Origin: Rhodeus uyekii
Lineage: Eukaryota; Chordata; Actinopteri; Cypriniformes; Acheilognathidae
Direction: 5' to 3'
Length of the DNA: 64,000 nt
Assembly: GCA_037043235.1 (NCBI GenBank)
Contig: JAWRVZ010000238.1
Span: forward strand, 40,001 to 104,000
Every line of letters starts with the position of its first letter. The first letter of the stretch is position 1. Below the pieces are notes generated by a model. It did not search any database. It was not told the origin of the DNA and saw nothing but the letters and a program-made list of their open reading frames with translations. Of the stretch, positions 1 to 9,678 are shown piece by piece. The position numbers and the translations under genes were made by a program.

Positions 1-535
1 ATGAGTGTCTCAGGATCACAGTGAAGCTATTAAGCCACGCCCTAGCAACCATTTAGAGCACCTTAGCAACCCATCCCAAACTGGCAAACTGCCAATCACC
101 AATGTTTTCAACACTTCCTAGCCACGCCCTAGCAACCATTATCGAGCACCTTAGCAACCAAATGCAAAGCTAGATATCTTCAGTTCTGAATGTCGTAGAG
201 GCGTTGTGGTTGGTTTATATCGTTCATACTGACAAGCAGCCTTTGAAGTGACATCAATGGCAGAGGCTTAGCCACTCCTTAGCAACCAAACAAAGTACCC
301 TAGCAACCGTTTAGCCAGACCTATATCTCTGCATCAGAAAGTCGTAGAGACATGGGGATTGGGTCTATTGGCGCCATTCACTGACCAACTGAATCATCAG
401 TAATCTCCAAATAAATCTTGTTAGCGACTTGTTTTAAAGTTTAAACTCTTAAAACTTTTCAAGCTTGAAGCTTTTACAACTAATTTAAACTTTCAGGCTA
501 GGCTTTCTCAAGCCAACTGAAGTTTATTAAATAAA
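1..535. repeat. AGCAACC-rich degenerate repeats
   Basis: No gene is visible. The stretch contains at least three loose copies of a motif built from a GCCACGCCCTAGCAACCATT core followed by GAGCACCTTAGCAACC (about 34-75, 118-162 and 268-310). It lies just downstream of the 3' end of a minus-strand LINE. Such short degenerate tandem motifs are common in teleost intergenic DNA; the element of origin was not identified. Confidence 0.5.
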
Positions 536-3175
536 CTTCCTCTATCTAGTTACTTCTTGTTGTGGTATGACTATTGCTACTCCTGTCTTACTGGATTCTG
601 AGTCTTGAGAACCATCTGTATAAATCTGTACATTATCATGATACATCCGTTCCATATACTGATTCACTTCATTTATTACACCACTACTGGATTTTTCTAC
701 TTTTAGTAAATATAAATCTATTACAGTCATTTTAAATAACCATGGAGCGATAGGCTGCTATAGGCACTGCATCACTGTATTTCCTATTTGCTAAATTCAT
801 TGTCTGTGCCATTTCTTCTGCTATCCACCCAATGCTTTTTATATTTGCTCTCTCATTCTCCCAACAATCTCCTAATATCACCTTTGTTGGATGTTTACTG
901 CTGTGAGCTTTTAAAGAGACCCAATAAGTCATTTTTAATTGCTCTAAAGGCATTTCACTCATTTCCCCCTGCAGAGCAGCTCTGGGTGATGTTCTGAACG
1001 CCCCACAGCATATTCTCAACGCTTGCGTCTGCACCTTTTTTCCAGAACATGCTGGCTTGCTGATCCATATTGATCAATACCAGACCTAATAACTGCTAGA
1101 TATATGTTTCTGAGAGAACACCGGCTAGCCCCCCATTCACTACCTGCTAAACATCTCATAACATTCAGTGCTTTCTTACATTTAGCCAATAACTTTTCTA
1201 CATGGATGTTAAAGTTCAGTTTCTCATCTAACCAACATGAACATTTTTCTTCTTTGTAAAACATATCACCTGCGTTTTCTCTACTGATATTCGAAAGCCC
1301 CACTTCTGTGCCCACTCTTCAACTTTATTTAATGCTTTTTGAACTTTCTTAACTGTGTAAGTTATATTTCTGCCTCTTCTCCAAAGTGCACCATCATCTG
1401 CATATATTGGCCTCCCCATTCCTTTTTCCACTTCATTAAATATATCATTGATCATTATATTAAACAGAAGGGGGCTACACACACTCCAGTTCCGGTTTCA
1501 ACTTTATAAACCCTAGAGTATGTTGTTCCCACTCTAACCTGAATTTTCCTGCCAAATAAAAAATCCAAAACCCAGTTGTACGTTCTTCCTAAAATACCCA
1601 TATTTCTCATTTTAATTAGTAGTCCTTCTTTCCAAAGCATATCATATGCTTTTTCTACATCTATAAAAACTCCTATAACAGCCTCTTTATTTGTCTGTGC
1701 TTTTCTTATCTCTGATTCTAAACTCAGTATTGAGTCCATTGTTGTTCTTCCCTTCCTAAACCCGCTCTGGTACACTGTAAAAAGGCCTTTACTCTCGATC
1801 TCATACATAAGTCTATTTACAATCAATCTTTCCATTATTTTACACAAGTTTGAGGTGAGTGCTATTGGTCTGTAGCTTGTTGCCTCAGATCTGTCTTTCC
1901 CTGTTTTACTACAGGAACAATTATGGAATGTTTCCTTGATTTAGGCAGTTTACCTTCTTCCCATATTTTATTATATAATTTTAATATACTTGCAAGTGCT
2001 ATATCTGATAATTTTCCTATCATGTTATAACAAATGTCATCCTTTACAGGAGAGGTTTCTTTTACATTAATTATTGCTCTTTTGAGCTCATACAGAGAGA
2101 AATCTTTATTTAAACAATTATTAGTAAATTCACATTTTTTAGTTATTTCAGGATTATCTTCTTTAACTTTTTCCCTAATATTTCTTGCTTCTTCTGACAG
2201 ATTGTTACTGCTGTGTATATTATAAAACACTTTAGCTAACATTTCTGCTTTTTCTCCATTTGAAATTGCAACTTCTTCTCCACTTCTTAATGCCGGTATG
2301 CTTAAGTTTTTACGCTGCCCACCCATTTTCCTAATCATACCCCAAATATCTGAAATTTGTATATCCCATCCAATATTATTACAATAATCCCTCCAATACT
2401 TCCTTTTTGTAGCTTTAATTATTTTCCTTACCAAAAGCCTGTGCTCTTTTATATTTCACAAGACATAAATGATGATTTTATCTTCCTAAAAGCTCTGTTT
2501 CTTTCTCGGATAGCTTCTCCAAACTCTTCACTCCACCACAGAACTCTTTTCCTTGTCCTTATTGTTGTTTTCTTACCTATAACTTCTGTTGCAGTTGTAT
2601 GAATAATATTACATACTTTTGTATTATACTCTTCCACCTCATCTTCTAGATTACCCACATTAATTCATCTCTGACTACAGCTATAACTGAACCTTTCCCA
2701 ATCCGCATTTTTTAACTTCCATCTATCTATACTCCCCTGCTCCATTTCTGAAACTATAATTCCTATTCTACATCTTACTAGGTATTGATCACTCCCGATC
2801 GTTGATTTCTTTAACACCTTCCATAAACTTACATTAGCTATATTCTCTGATAAAAATGTGAGATCTAACATTGACTCATGCCCAATACTTATTCTTGTAC
2901 CAGATCCATCATTTATACACACTAACCTATTTTCATCTATTAACTTTTCAATTATCTTACCGTTATAATCTGTGACTTCACTCCCCCAGTGTATTGTGGC
3001 TATTGAAGTCCCCACACCACACTATTGTATTACCACTTAACTCTATTATCTTTTCTAGTTGAACTTTTTGTAATTTCAATTTGCTCAAGTCGGGTCCGAA
3101 CTGCAATTTTGCCAGAACTAATGGGGAAGTTCTTCTTTTTCTGCAAGTCTCGATTCGCCAGTTGGTGAACACATG
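536..3175 (-). mobile_element. I-clade (Nimb-like) LINE with RNase H, decayed
   Basis: Reading on the minus strand gives, in order, the end of an AP-endonuclease domain (GDFNSHNT, then an SMLDLTFLS segment), a reverse transcriptase with the ID-V-E-K-A-YD first catalytic block and a YADDGA box, a cysteine-containing linker, and a C-terminal RNase H start (IYTDGSQDS). The order EN-RT-RNase H is diagnostic of the I superfamily; fish Nimb elements look like this. The 5' part (ORF1 and the first half of the endonuclease) is missing, as expected from 5' truncation. The upstream edge abuts an ISL2EU transposon at about 3176. Confidence 0.85.
542..3172 (-). pseudogene. LINE ORF2 (EN-RT-RNase H) pseudogene
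   Basis: The open frame is broken into at least seven pieces: 3172-2978 and 3015-2665 (endonuclease C-terminus), 2658-2449 and 2434-1862 (linker and RT N-terminus), 1847-1455 (RT palm with FIDVEKAYD), 1482-1228 (palm with YADDGALW near 1398-1418), 1315-1016 and 1034-732 (thumb), and 730-542 (RNase H start). Pieces overlap or abut in different frames, so several frameshifts and stops separate them. The catalytic Asp pair and the first catalytic Asp are still legible, so decay is moderate. The RNase H piece stops shortly after its first Asp motif, so this domain is incomplete. Confidence 0.85.
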
Positions 3176-3264
3176 CTACAAACACACACAAGAGTTAAGC
3201 CCGTAGAAGTACATCTGGATGATAATGCATCTGACAAACAAATGACTATGACAATGAGTTATGA

Positions 3265-3462
3265 TGCTACTGCCAGGAAGAAGAATATGGTGAAATGATA
3301 GGATGTAACAATGATGCTTGTCATATTCAGTGGTTTCACAAAAGTTGTCTGAAGATAAAAAATTTGCCGAAGGGGAAGTGGCGTTGTCTTCATTGTAGAA
3401 ATATAATTATAGCTACTAAAAAGGATAAGAACTGGAAAAAAAATAATTTAGAACTTTTGTAG
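3265..3462 (+). pseudogene. PHD zinc finger C-terminal fragment (second transposon protein)
   Basis: A 65-codon open stretch ends in a stop at 3460-3462 and shows a complete Cys4-His-Cys3 PHD pattern: a CYC pair, a C-x4-C pair inside MIGCNNDACHI, an HKSC and a CLHC, with the tryptophan that normally precedes the last pair (KGKWRC). A lysine-rich tail follows. Upstream, the natural reading continues in another frame from about 3171 (rich in D, K and T), so a frameshift lies near 3260. The fragment is read here as the tail of the YqaJ-type ISL2EU protein; a host ING-like PHD gene is a less likely alternative because no exon structure is present. Confidence 0.55.
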
Positions 3463-3489
3463 AGTTTGGTGAAATAAGAGCATTTGGAT

Positions 3490-3640
3490 GTGTTTCTTTT
3501 CAAATCAGAGTATTGCATGTAGTAATTTATTTAGTTATATAAAATATATTTGATATTTGGGATGTGTTTCTTTTCAAATCAGCATATTGCATGTCGTAAC
3601 TTATTTAGCTATATAAAATATCTTTGATATATGATGTTTT
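3490..3640. repeat. Tandem duplication, about 74-bp unit
   Basis: Two adjacent copies of a unit beginning GTGTTTCTTTTCAAATCAG and ending near TTTGATAT are recognisable at about 3490-3563 and 3564-3635, with a few substitutions. They are followed by a poly-T run of about 20 at 3640-3659. They sit in the intergenic part of the ISL2EU remnant. Confidence 0.7.
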
Positions 3641-4118
3641 TTTTTTTTTTTTTTTTTTTAATACATTGCTGCGTTTTGGTGGAGGACCGCAGAAGAACGT
3701 GTTATGGTGTTTATCCCCATATGGGTTTTGCAGTTTTCTTTCAAAATATGCTAAGGCACAATTTGGTGAAAATGTAACTCTGGTGTGATTGTTGAACTGT
3801 AAAAGACAACACAGTGAATATTTTAATCAACTGTTATATTTATTCTGTGAATGTCATTGTAACTTACAAAAATGTTAATGTAAGCTTTGAGTAAAAATAA
3901 AAAATATATATATTTAAGAGTTTTTATTATGTCTTGCCCTAAAATAGTTTGTCTCTGGTCATAAAAATGCACAAAAAGCAAAAAAATGCAAAAGTTTTCT
4001 GACCAGTACATAAAGTTCCACATGCCAGTATTTTATGAGCATTTAATTGAACTGAATCGCACAGATTTGTCAGTCCACAACAAACGAAGACAATCTTGTC
4101 CAATGTCAGAGACTCGCT

Positions 4119-4781
4119 TCAGCTGACTGCAGGAAGTCGTGAGGTAATCTGGATGATAGCATTGAATATTTCTGACGGACTAAGCCAATCACTCACTGCA
4201 ATTCTGCGAATTCTTTCCACATCCATGGCCCCAAACTTGGCTTTTCCCTTTGTAAAGGCTGGGATGTACACTTGAGCACACATAGCCCCTAAACTGTCCT
4301 GTATATCAAAGCCCCGGTCGGCTAACACTAAATCCCCTGGCAGAAGTTTGTCTCACATACCACACGTTTCAGTTATAATTTTGTCACTTGCTCTGCCTCC
4401 AAAACCATTTGAAATGAAAGAGATAACCTCTTGTGGTGTAATGCCGATCAAGTACTTGGCAGTGTTATTATGCTTATAATTTGACCAAGTTTCGCCACGA
4501 GTTTTCGAGTTGGATGGCCTTTCAATCACGAGTTCAAAACAGTCAATAATCACTGCCACTTTAGTCCCGAAATGGGTTCTGAAACTCTTTGGCAGGGTTT
4601 TTTGAGGTTCCTCTCTATCTGGCCAGTAAAGGAGTGGTTTTAAACAGGCATGAAGAACACTCAGAAATGTTCTTGACACAGTTGTTTCTGATATGGCAAA
4701 TCTGACAGCGAGATCTTGATTTGAACAGTTAAGTCTTAGCTTCATCAGTACCAGTACGAGCTGTTGAAATTTGTTCAGCAC
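4119..4781 (-). pseudogene. ISL2EU/Harbinger-like DDE_4 transposase fragment
   Basis: The first piece (4781-4353) has a helix-turn-helix region (AVRFAISETTVSRTF), the first catalytic Asp in VIIDCFELVIERPS, and the TWSNYKHNNTAKYLIGI block typical of the family. The second piece (4328-4119) has the second catalytic Asp in LADRGFDIQD, then IPAFTKGK and ERIRRIA. The third catalytic residue, normally in an HVER block just after RRIA, is absent because the sequence diverges there; a frame break separates the two pieces. It is therefore inactive. The N-terminal zinc-finger portion is not present either. Confidence 0.75.
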
Positions 4782-4817
4782 ATTTTTATGAGTACATGAA
4801 ATGTCTGGTTCAACATA

Positions 4818-4967
4818 CAGTGCCCTCCATAATTATTGGCACCCCTGTTTAAGATGTGGTCATGGACTTCTAAAGATTCTCCTTTTTTTAAACAACGTAG
4901 AACCCAAATGCAGAAAAAAGAGAAAAATCATATACCAACAGGAACCATTGACTTTTACCATTTAAAC
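4818..4967. mobile_element. Tc1-like left terminus, truncated
   Basis: Directly after a TA, the sequence starts CAGTGCCCTCCATAATTATT, a terminus I recognise from fish Tc1/mariner families. It runs about 150 bp and is then interrupted by a hAT MITE. No matching right terminus was found before the next identifiable element, so it is a fragment. Confidence 0.6.
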
Positions 4968-5205
4968 CAGTGGTCCCCAACCCCCGGTCTGCGGCCCGGG
5001 ACCGGTCCGTGGATGAAATGGTACCGGGCCGCGGATCGAATTCGCGGACCGGTCCGTTAGCGGCTACAAGCTGCTTTGGCGATGAGGAAGTGTGTTTTTA
5101 ATCTCGCGCGGACTTTAATTACGTCAACAATCTCGAGCCACCACCGGTCCGCGGCAAAATATTCACGTTTACCGGTCCACGGCAGAAAAAGGTTGGGGAC
5201 CACTG
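4968..5205. mobile_element. hAT MITE, 238 bp, with perfect 8-bp target duplication
   Basis: The element begins CAGTGGTCCCCAACC and ends GGTTGGGGACCACTG, perfect 15-bp inverted ends. It is flanked on both sides by ATTTAAAC (4960-4967 and 5206-5213). An 8-bp duplication is the hallmark of the hAT superfamily. The interior is CpG-rich (CGGGCCGCGG, ACCGGTCCG motifs) and has no coding capacity. It is inserted in a Tc1-like fragment. Confidence 0.9.
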
Positions 5206-5339
5206 ATTTAAACCACTACAGAATTATTTTTCTGTAATGTGTTTGATAAATACAATAAATACAAATTTGGCAGAAGTTGTGCTTTGGGTACATTCAGAAG
5301 GCTTAGACAAAGTGTTCAATAAATGGTATGGTTTTTATA

Positions 5340-5800
5340 CAGAAAAAAACATTTTCTCCACAGTTTGGTGAAAGGTGATTTATTTATTTTTTAAATAATT
5401 TCACCAGCTTTAGAGAATATCCTCTCGCATGGAACAGATGATGCAGGAGTTCACAAAAACAGTTTAGAAAGCTGATATAAATGAGGATATATTGCTTTGA
5501 ATATACAACACTGAAATAAACTCAATCCACTCTCCTCAACAATAACGCAAATGCAAACACCGTCTACTACAACCCACGGTTTGGTTGAACTTTTATAAGA
5601 AATACAGCCGCCAGGTTTGAACTGGATCGGGCTGTCAGAGCAGTCAGGTGGTTCACTGCCGGAGTGAAGCAGTGTGTTTGCTTCAAACGTCATTTTCACG
5701 TGACTAGTGACGTAATGATACAAGTTCCGAAGCAGTGCTTCATTGCAAGGCTCGTTCAAGTTTGAAGCTTCGGAGCGTCGGTGTCAGACGGAACATCACT
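5340..5800 (-). pseudogene. hAT transposase C-terminal fragment with end region
   Basis: On the minus strand at about 5450-5395 the peptide PASSVPCERIFSKAGEII is legible; this is the conserved hAT C-terminal dimerisation segment. It is followed by a stop. The minus-strand sequence upstream of it (5759-5451) is open but not recognisable as transposase. The outer edge contains the GAAGCTTCGGAGCGTCGGTG motif shared with 32.2 kb. The element is internally deleted. Confidence 0.6.
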
Positions 5801-6085
5801 ACTCTTGTCTTTTGACAGGTAAGCTGGCGTGAAACAATGATCAAACTAATAATATTGAACTGTATTGGAGTGTCTTAGAGTGCAAACATACTGAACATGG
5901 GTTGAATGTGTGTGTTGATGTGCAGTCTGAATAAAAAGTGTGTGTGTGTGTGTGTGTGTTCAGTTTGCACCTTGCATGTTAGTTAACATCGCGCTGCCCG
6001 TCATTCCAGTTAAAAGAGAATACTGAATGTCTTTAAAGTAAGGAGAAGTCAAAATTCTGTAGCAAAATGCTTTTATTAACTATTT
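5735..6085. repeat. Dispersed repeat, inverted relative to 31.8-32.28 kb
   Basis: The stretch from the GCAAGGC..TTCAAGTTTGAAGC edge through the ATGATCAAACTAATAATATT and GACATTCAGTA..-like segments is repeated in reverse complement at 31797-32283. Both copies contain a GACGGGCAGCGCGATGTTAA-type segment (here reversed) and a CA/TG microsatellite (5937-5960). It belongs to the same hAT-like element as the neighbouring transposase fragment. Confidence 0.75.
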
Positions 6086-7134
6086 AGTGACGTTGCTGTA
6101 AAAGAAAAGAGTCATTCTACGAAAAATTTTTATGAAGAACAAACTTTAAAAAAAACAACAACTTGATATGTATCTTAATCTTCCCAAATGACATATTTTC
6201 CCACCTCAGGATCAAAATTCTTATTAATATTATCCTTTTTATTTATGCAAGGGAGCCTTTCTTGTACCACCCCGTCAAAGACAATATGTACACCATTAGA
6301 GCAGTAAGACAAGATATATATTTTTAAATTCTAATCTTTTCCTAAAATGTCTGTTTTTTGGAAATTAAAAATACACTGTAATTTAATCCATTTTTTTATT
6401 TTTAGGTTTTTAATCTTGAAATTTGAATTTTACCTTTCAATGACCTCTGAAAAAATCTCTTGTACTGAAAAAACAAATTAACTTTAAAAAAGGGAAAATT
6501 TTCACCTTTATTTGATTAGTCCACACAACAAGAACATCATTCAATATAAAAGTTTATGGAAAAGAAAATGAAATTTTACATAAATTTAAACAAAATGACC
6601 CTGTGATGGGGTGGTAACTAATGTGAACTTTGATTTGATTTGGTTTTTTCAAATATTTTGACATTGGACAGTAACGAGCGGTAACGACCAATGAGTATAA
6701 GGCTTAGATGAACGAACACACACTCACACGTACGTACACACGGCACACACACACAAACACATCCTGCTTCTGTTCTGAAGCGCTCTGCTGAATGTTGAGA
6801 AAGCACATTAGAAAACGCAGTGTGATGATGAATATGTTATGACTGTTTACACTGTGAACGAAATTGTGTTTGCAATGTTGGAGAATATAATTAAAGGTTT
6901 GTATCAAAAATTGGAAGTGTTTTTATTGTATACTGTTAAATCTCTGCTGTTAGTTGGTGTACATATGCTTTTTGTTGTTAGCAAACATATACAGTGTATG
7001 TACATTTTATAGCATGCCGATCGCTTCATCTAATACATAGATATATTGGGTGTAGGTTATCTTGCTAAACGGTTATCTTGACGCTTTTTTGCGACCCCCG
7101 AGGCCGTCGACATAACCGAACTCCACTGTATATA
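6086..7134. other. AT-rich intergenic DNA, no gene seen
   Basis: No gene or recognisable element. There is a CA-rich microsatellite-like run at about 6716-6760, and open frames across it are low complexity and read as chance. GC content is low throughout. Confidence 0.6.
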
Positions 7135-8362
7135 CAGATGGTACAGAAAGTATTCAGACCCCGTACGTTTTTCACTCTTTGTTATATTGCAGACATTTGC
7201 TAAAATCATTTAAGGTTTTTTTTTCTTCATTAATGTACACACAGCACACCATATTGACAGAAAAACACAATTGTTGACATTTTTGCAGATTTATTAAAAA
7301 AGAAAAACTGAAACATCACATGGTCCTAAGTATTCAGACCCTTTGCAGTGATACTCATATTTAATTCAGGTGCTGTCGATTTCTTCTGATCATCCTTGAG
7401 ATGGTTCTACACCTTCATTTGAGTCCAGCTGTGTTTGATTATACTGATTGGACTTGATTTAGAAAGCCACACACCTGTCTATTTAAGACCTTACAGCTCA
7501 CAGTGGATGTCAGAGCAAATGAGAATCATGAGGTCAAAGGAACTGCTTGAAGAGCTCAGAGATAGAATTGTGGCACAGTGGCTTCCATAATCCTAATAAA
7601 TGGAAGATGTTTGGCACGACCAGAACCCTTCCTAGAGCTGGCCGTCCGTTCAACCTTCAAAGAGCGTAGTCGGATAGTGCATCAGATATGCCAGGTTGAG
7701 GAACTCCTGGGTGTGTGGTTCCAGTGAGCGATCGATCCTGAAAGATGAATGCAGCCAAGTGCAGGGATATCCTGGACGAAAACCTTCTCCAGAGTGCTCA
7801 GGACCTCAGACTGGGCCGAAGGTTTACCTTCCAACAAGACAATGACCCTAAGCACAAAGCTAAAATAATGAAGGAGTGGCTTCACAACAACTCCGTGATT
7901 ATTCTTGAATGGCCAGCCAGAGTCCTGACATAAACCCAACTGAGCATCTCTGGAGAGACCTAAAAATGGCTGTCCACCAACGTTTACCATCCAACCGGAC
8001 AGGACTGGAGAGGATCTGCAAGGAGGAATGGCAGAGGATCCCCAAATCCAGGTGTGAAAAACTTGTTACAACTTTTCCAAAAAGACCCATGGCTGTATTA
8101 CAGCAAAAGGGTTCTTGTACTAGATACTGAGCAAGGGTCTGAATACTTACTTACTTACTTCTGACTTAGGACCATGAGATATTTCAGTTTTTCTCTTTTA
8201 ATAAATCTGCAAATATGTCAACAATGCTGTGTTTTTCTGTCAAGATGGGATGCTGTGTGTACATTAATGAGGAAAAAAAATAATTTAAATGTTTTTAGCA
8301 AATGGCTGCAATATAACAAAGAGTAACAAATTTAAGGTCTGAATACTTTCTGTCCGGGAATT
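7135..8362 (+). mobile_element. Tc1-like transposon, decayed
   Basis: The left end after a TA begins CAGATGGTACAGAAAGTATT and the right end (about 8334-8362) carries the complement, GTCTGAATACTTTCTGT. Length is about 1.23 kb, slightly short of the usual 1.3-1.6 kb. Long subterminal stretches are also inverted (ATATTGCAGACATTTGC on the left, GCAAATGGCTGCAATATAAC on the right), as in many fish Tc1 families. Inner repeat copies, including AAGTATTCAGACCCTTTGC at 7328, recall the double direct repeats of IR/DR elements. Confidence 0.85.
7508..8130 (+). pseudogene. Tc1-like transposase pseudogene
   Basis: The N-terminal MRIMRSKELLEELRDRIV piece at about 7527 matches the start of fish Tc1 transposases. 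Frameshifts follow. The last piece (7909-8130) has SQSPDINPTEHLWRDLK, the conserved block around the DDE third acidic residue, and ends ...PMAVLQQKGSCTRY before a stop. The central region with the first catalytic Asp is largely deleted or scrambled, so it is inactive. Confidence 0.8.
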
Positions 8363-9540
8363 TAGATTTACCAACAGGACACATTATAGGTTCAATCTAC
8401 TTTAAGGATTTGTTTGTTTTTTCTAATTTTAAATGCAAAATTTTCTTTCAATTAAATAAACAAGTCCCAGTGTTTAACACAAAAACTGGAAAAGAGAAAA
8501 ATAGTATGAAAAAAAGTAAACAAATAATATTTGATAAAATATAATATTTGAACAAATAATATTTTAAAACAAATAAATGCCGTCGTGCCTTTCATGTTTG
8601 CCGAACTGCCCTATCATTTTTATGAAATAGTTGGCAACATTGCTGTGCCCTTTTTCAGAAATGCCTTTTGGCCCTATCCCTTACAAGTGAAAGGGATTGT
8701 GTACAAACAAACACAAGTCAAAATCAGAAGAAAAAGAAGAGCAGTCTCTCCCCTTGGAAGTGTGTTGATCGGATGAGAAGATGGCAGCACAGCCAATTAC
8801 GTCTTCTTGCATGATTGACAGGTCAGACAGCCTATCAGCACCAACTGTAAGACTGACAGTACAGAGGCCAGACAACCCGTGCAAGAAACAAAAACAGAAA
8901 GAAAATACCGCAATTTTTTTTATATTGAAATATTATTACGTGTAATAAATTGGTGATATAGTTTGTATATGTTTTTATTGTATTAACAATTCCATATACA
9001 TGTTTTAGTTGAAATGTAAATCATTTTGTCAATGTGTTTCTTGTATACAGTGTTATGTTGTATTGTTACTGCTGAAAGTTATGTTCAGAAAAGTTACTTT
9101 TAAAAACAAACGTTCCTTTAAAAAGAGCTATTACTCGTAGTATGTTAACTATTCAACTCTGTTCCAATCACAAGAAAAGTGTTAAATCATCATAGATAAT
9201 TTTTTTTGTCATTCTATAGGGTGTAACATCAATATCACAGAAAATTAATTTAAGAGTATGAAACGGACAACATAAAAAGTAGCAAACATTATGCTAATGT
9301 ACATAAAACGTAAATTGTCTTAATGCCCTTGTGACGTTTTCAATATTGCCTTTGTGCCCTTATTAGACAACAAAAAATGTCTTGGTGCCCTTTAAATTTC
9401 TATAATTTCTAAGGCAACTTGGCAGTGCCCTCTTCGCAACGAATTTCAAGGCCTGAAATCCTATACAAAATATGGCAGTGGGAATAGTAACGATCAGCTA
9501 ACAGATATCACTACACTACACATTACACATTCACCACACA
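8363..9540. other. No recognisable gene
   Basis: AT-rich DNA with no coding similarity I can name. A short frame at about 8780-8945 starts in a reasonable context (GAGAAGATGGCA) and is rich in R, Q and K, but it ends after about 55 codons in AT-rich sequence and has no family signal. Three TGCCCTT-type phrases (8650, 9322-9390, 9425) hint at a degenerate repeat. Confidence 0.45.
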
Positions 9541-9678
9541 TTCATGGCAACCTGGGTTCTCAAACAACACAGTGCCAATTCTGGCCAGCACTTGAGACAC
9601 CATATCTGTGCTGACACTAACTGCATGACAAGCAGACCTGGGTGCATGAAAAAGATTTGAATGGACACCTGCAGTTCC

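Larger units (their letters stand above)
3176..4817. mobile_element. ISL2EU-type DNA transposon remnant with two convergent genes
   Basis: A plus-strand coding remnant ending in a PHD finger (3265-3462) faces a minus-strand DDE transposase remnant (about 4119-4781) across roughly 650 bp of AT-rich DNA. Known ISL2EU elements carry a PIF/Harbinger-related transposase plus a second, nuclease-like (YqaJ) protein; the PHD finger is inferred to be the C-terminus of that second protein. Neither terminal inverted repeat was found: the left side runs into the I-clade LINE and the right side is cut by a Tc1-like end at 4818. Confidence 0.6.

Noticed and set aside
3265..3462. Independent host PHD-finger gene (ING-like)
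   Set aside because: No exon structure, a frameshift directly upstream, and it faces an ISL2EU transposase, so a transposon origin is more likely.
6618..6806. Open frames rich in V and C near a CA repeat
   Set aside because: Low-complexity translation of a microsatellite; no start context or family similarity.
8780..8945. Short basic open frame beginning MAAQPIT
   Set aside because: Only about 55 codons, ends in AT-rich DNA, no recognisable motif or neighbouring exon.
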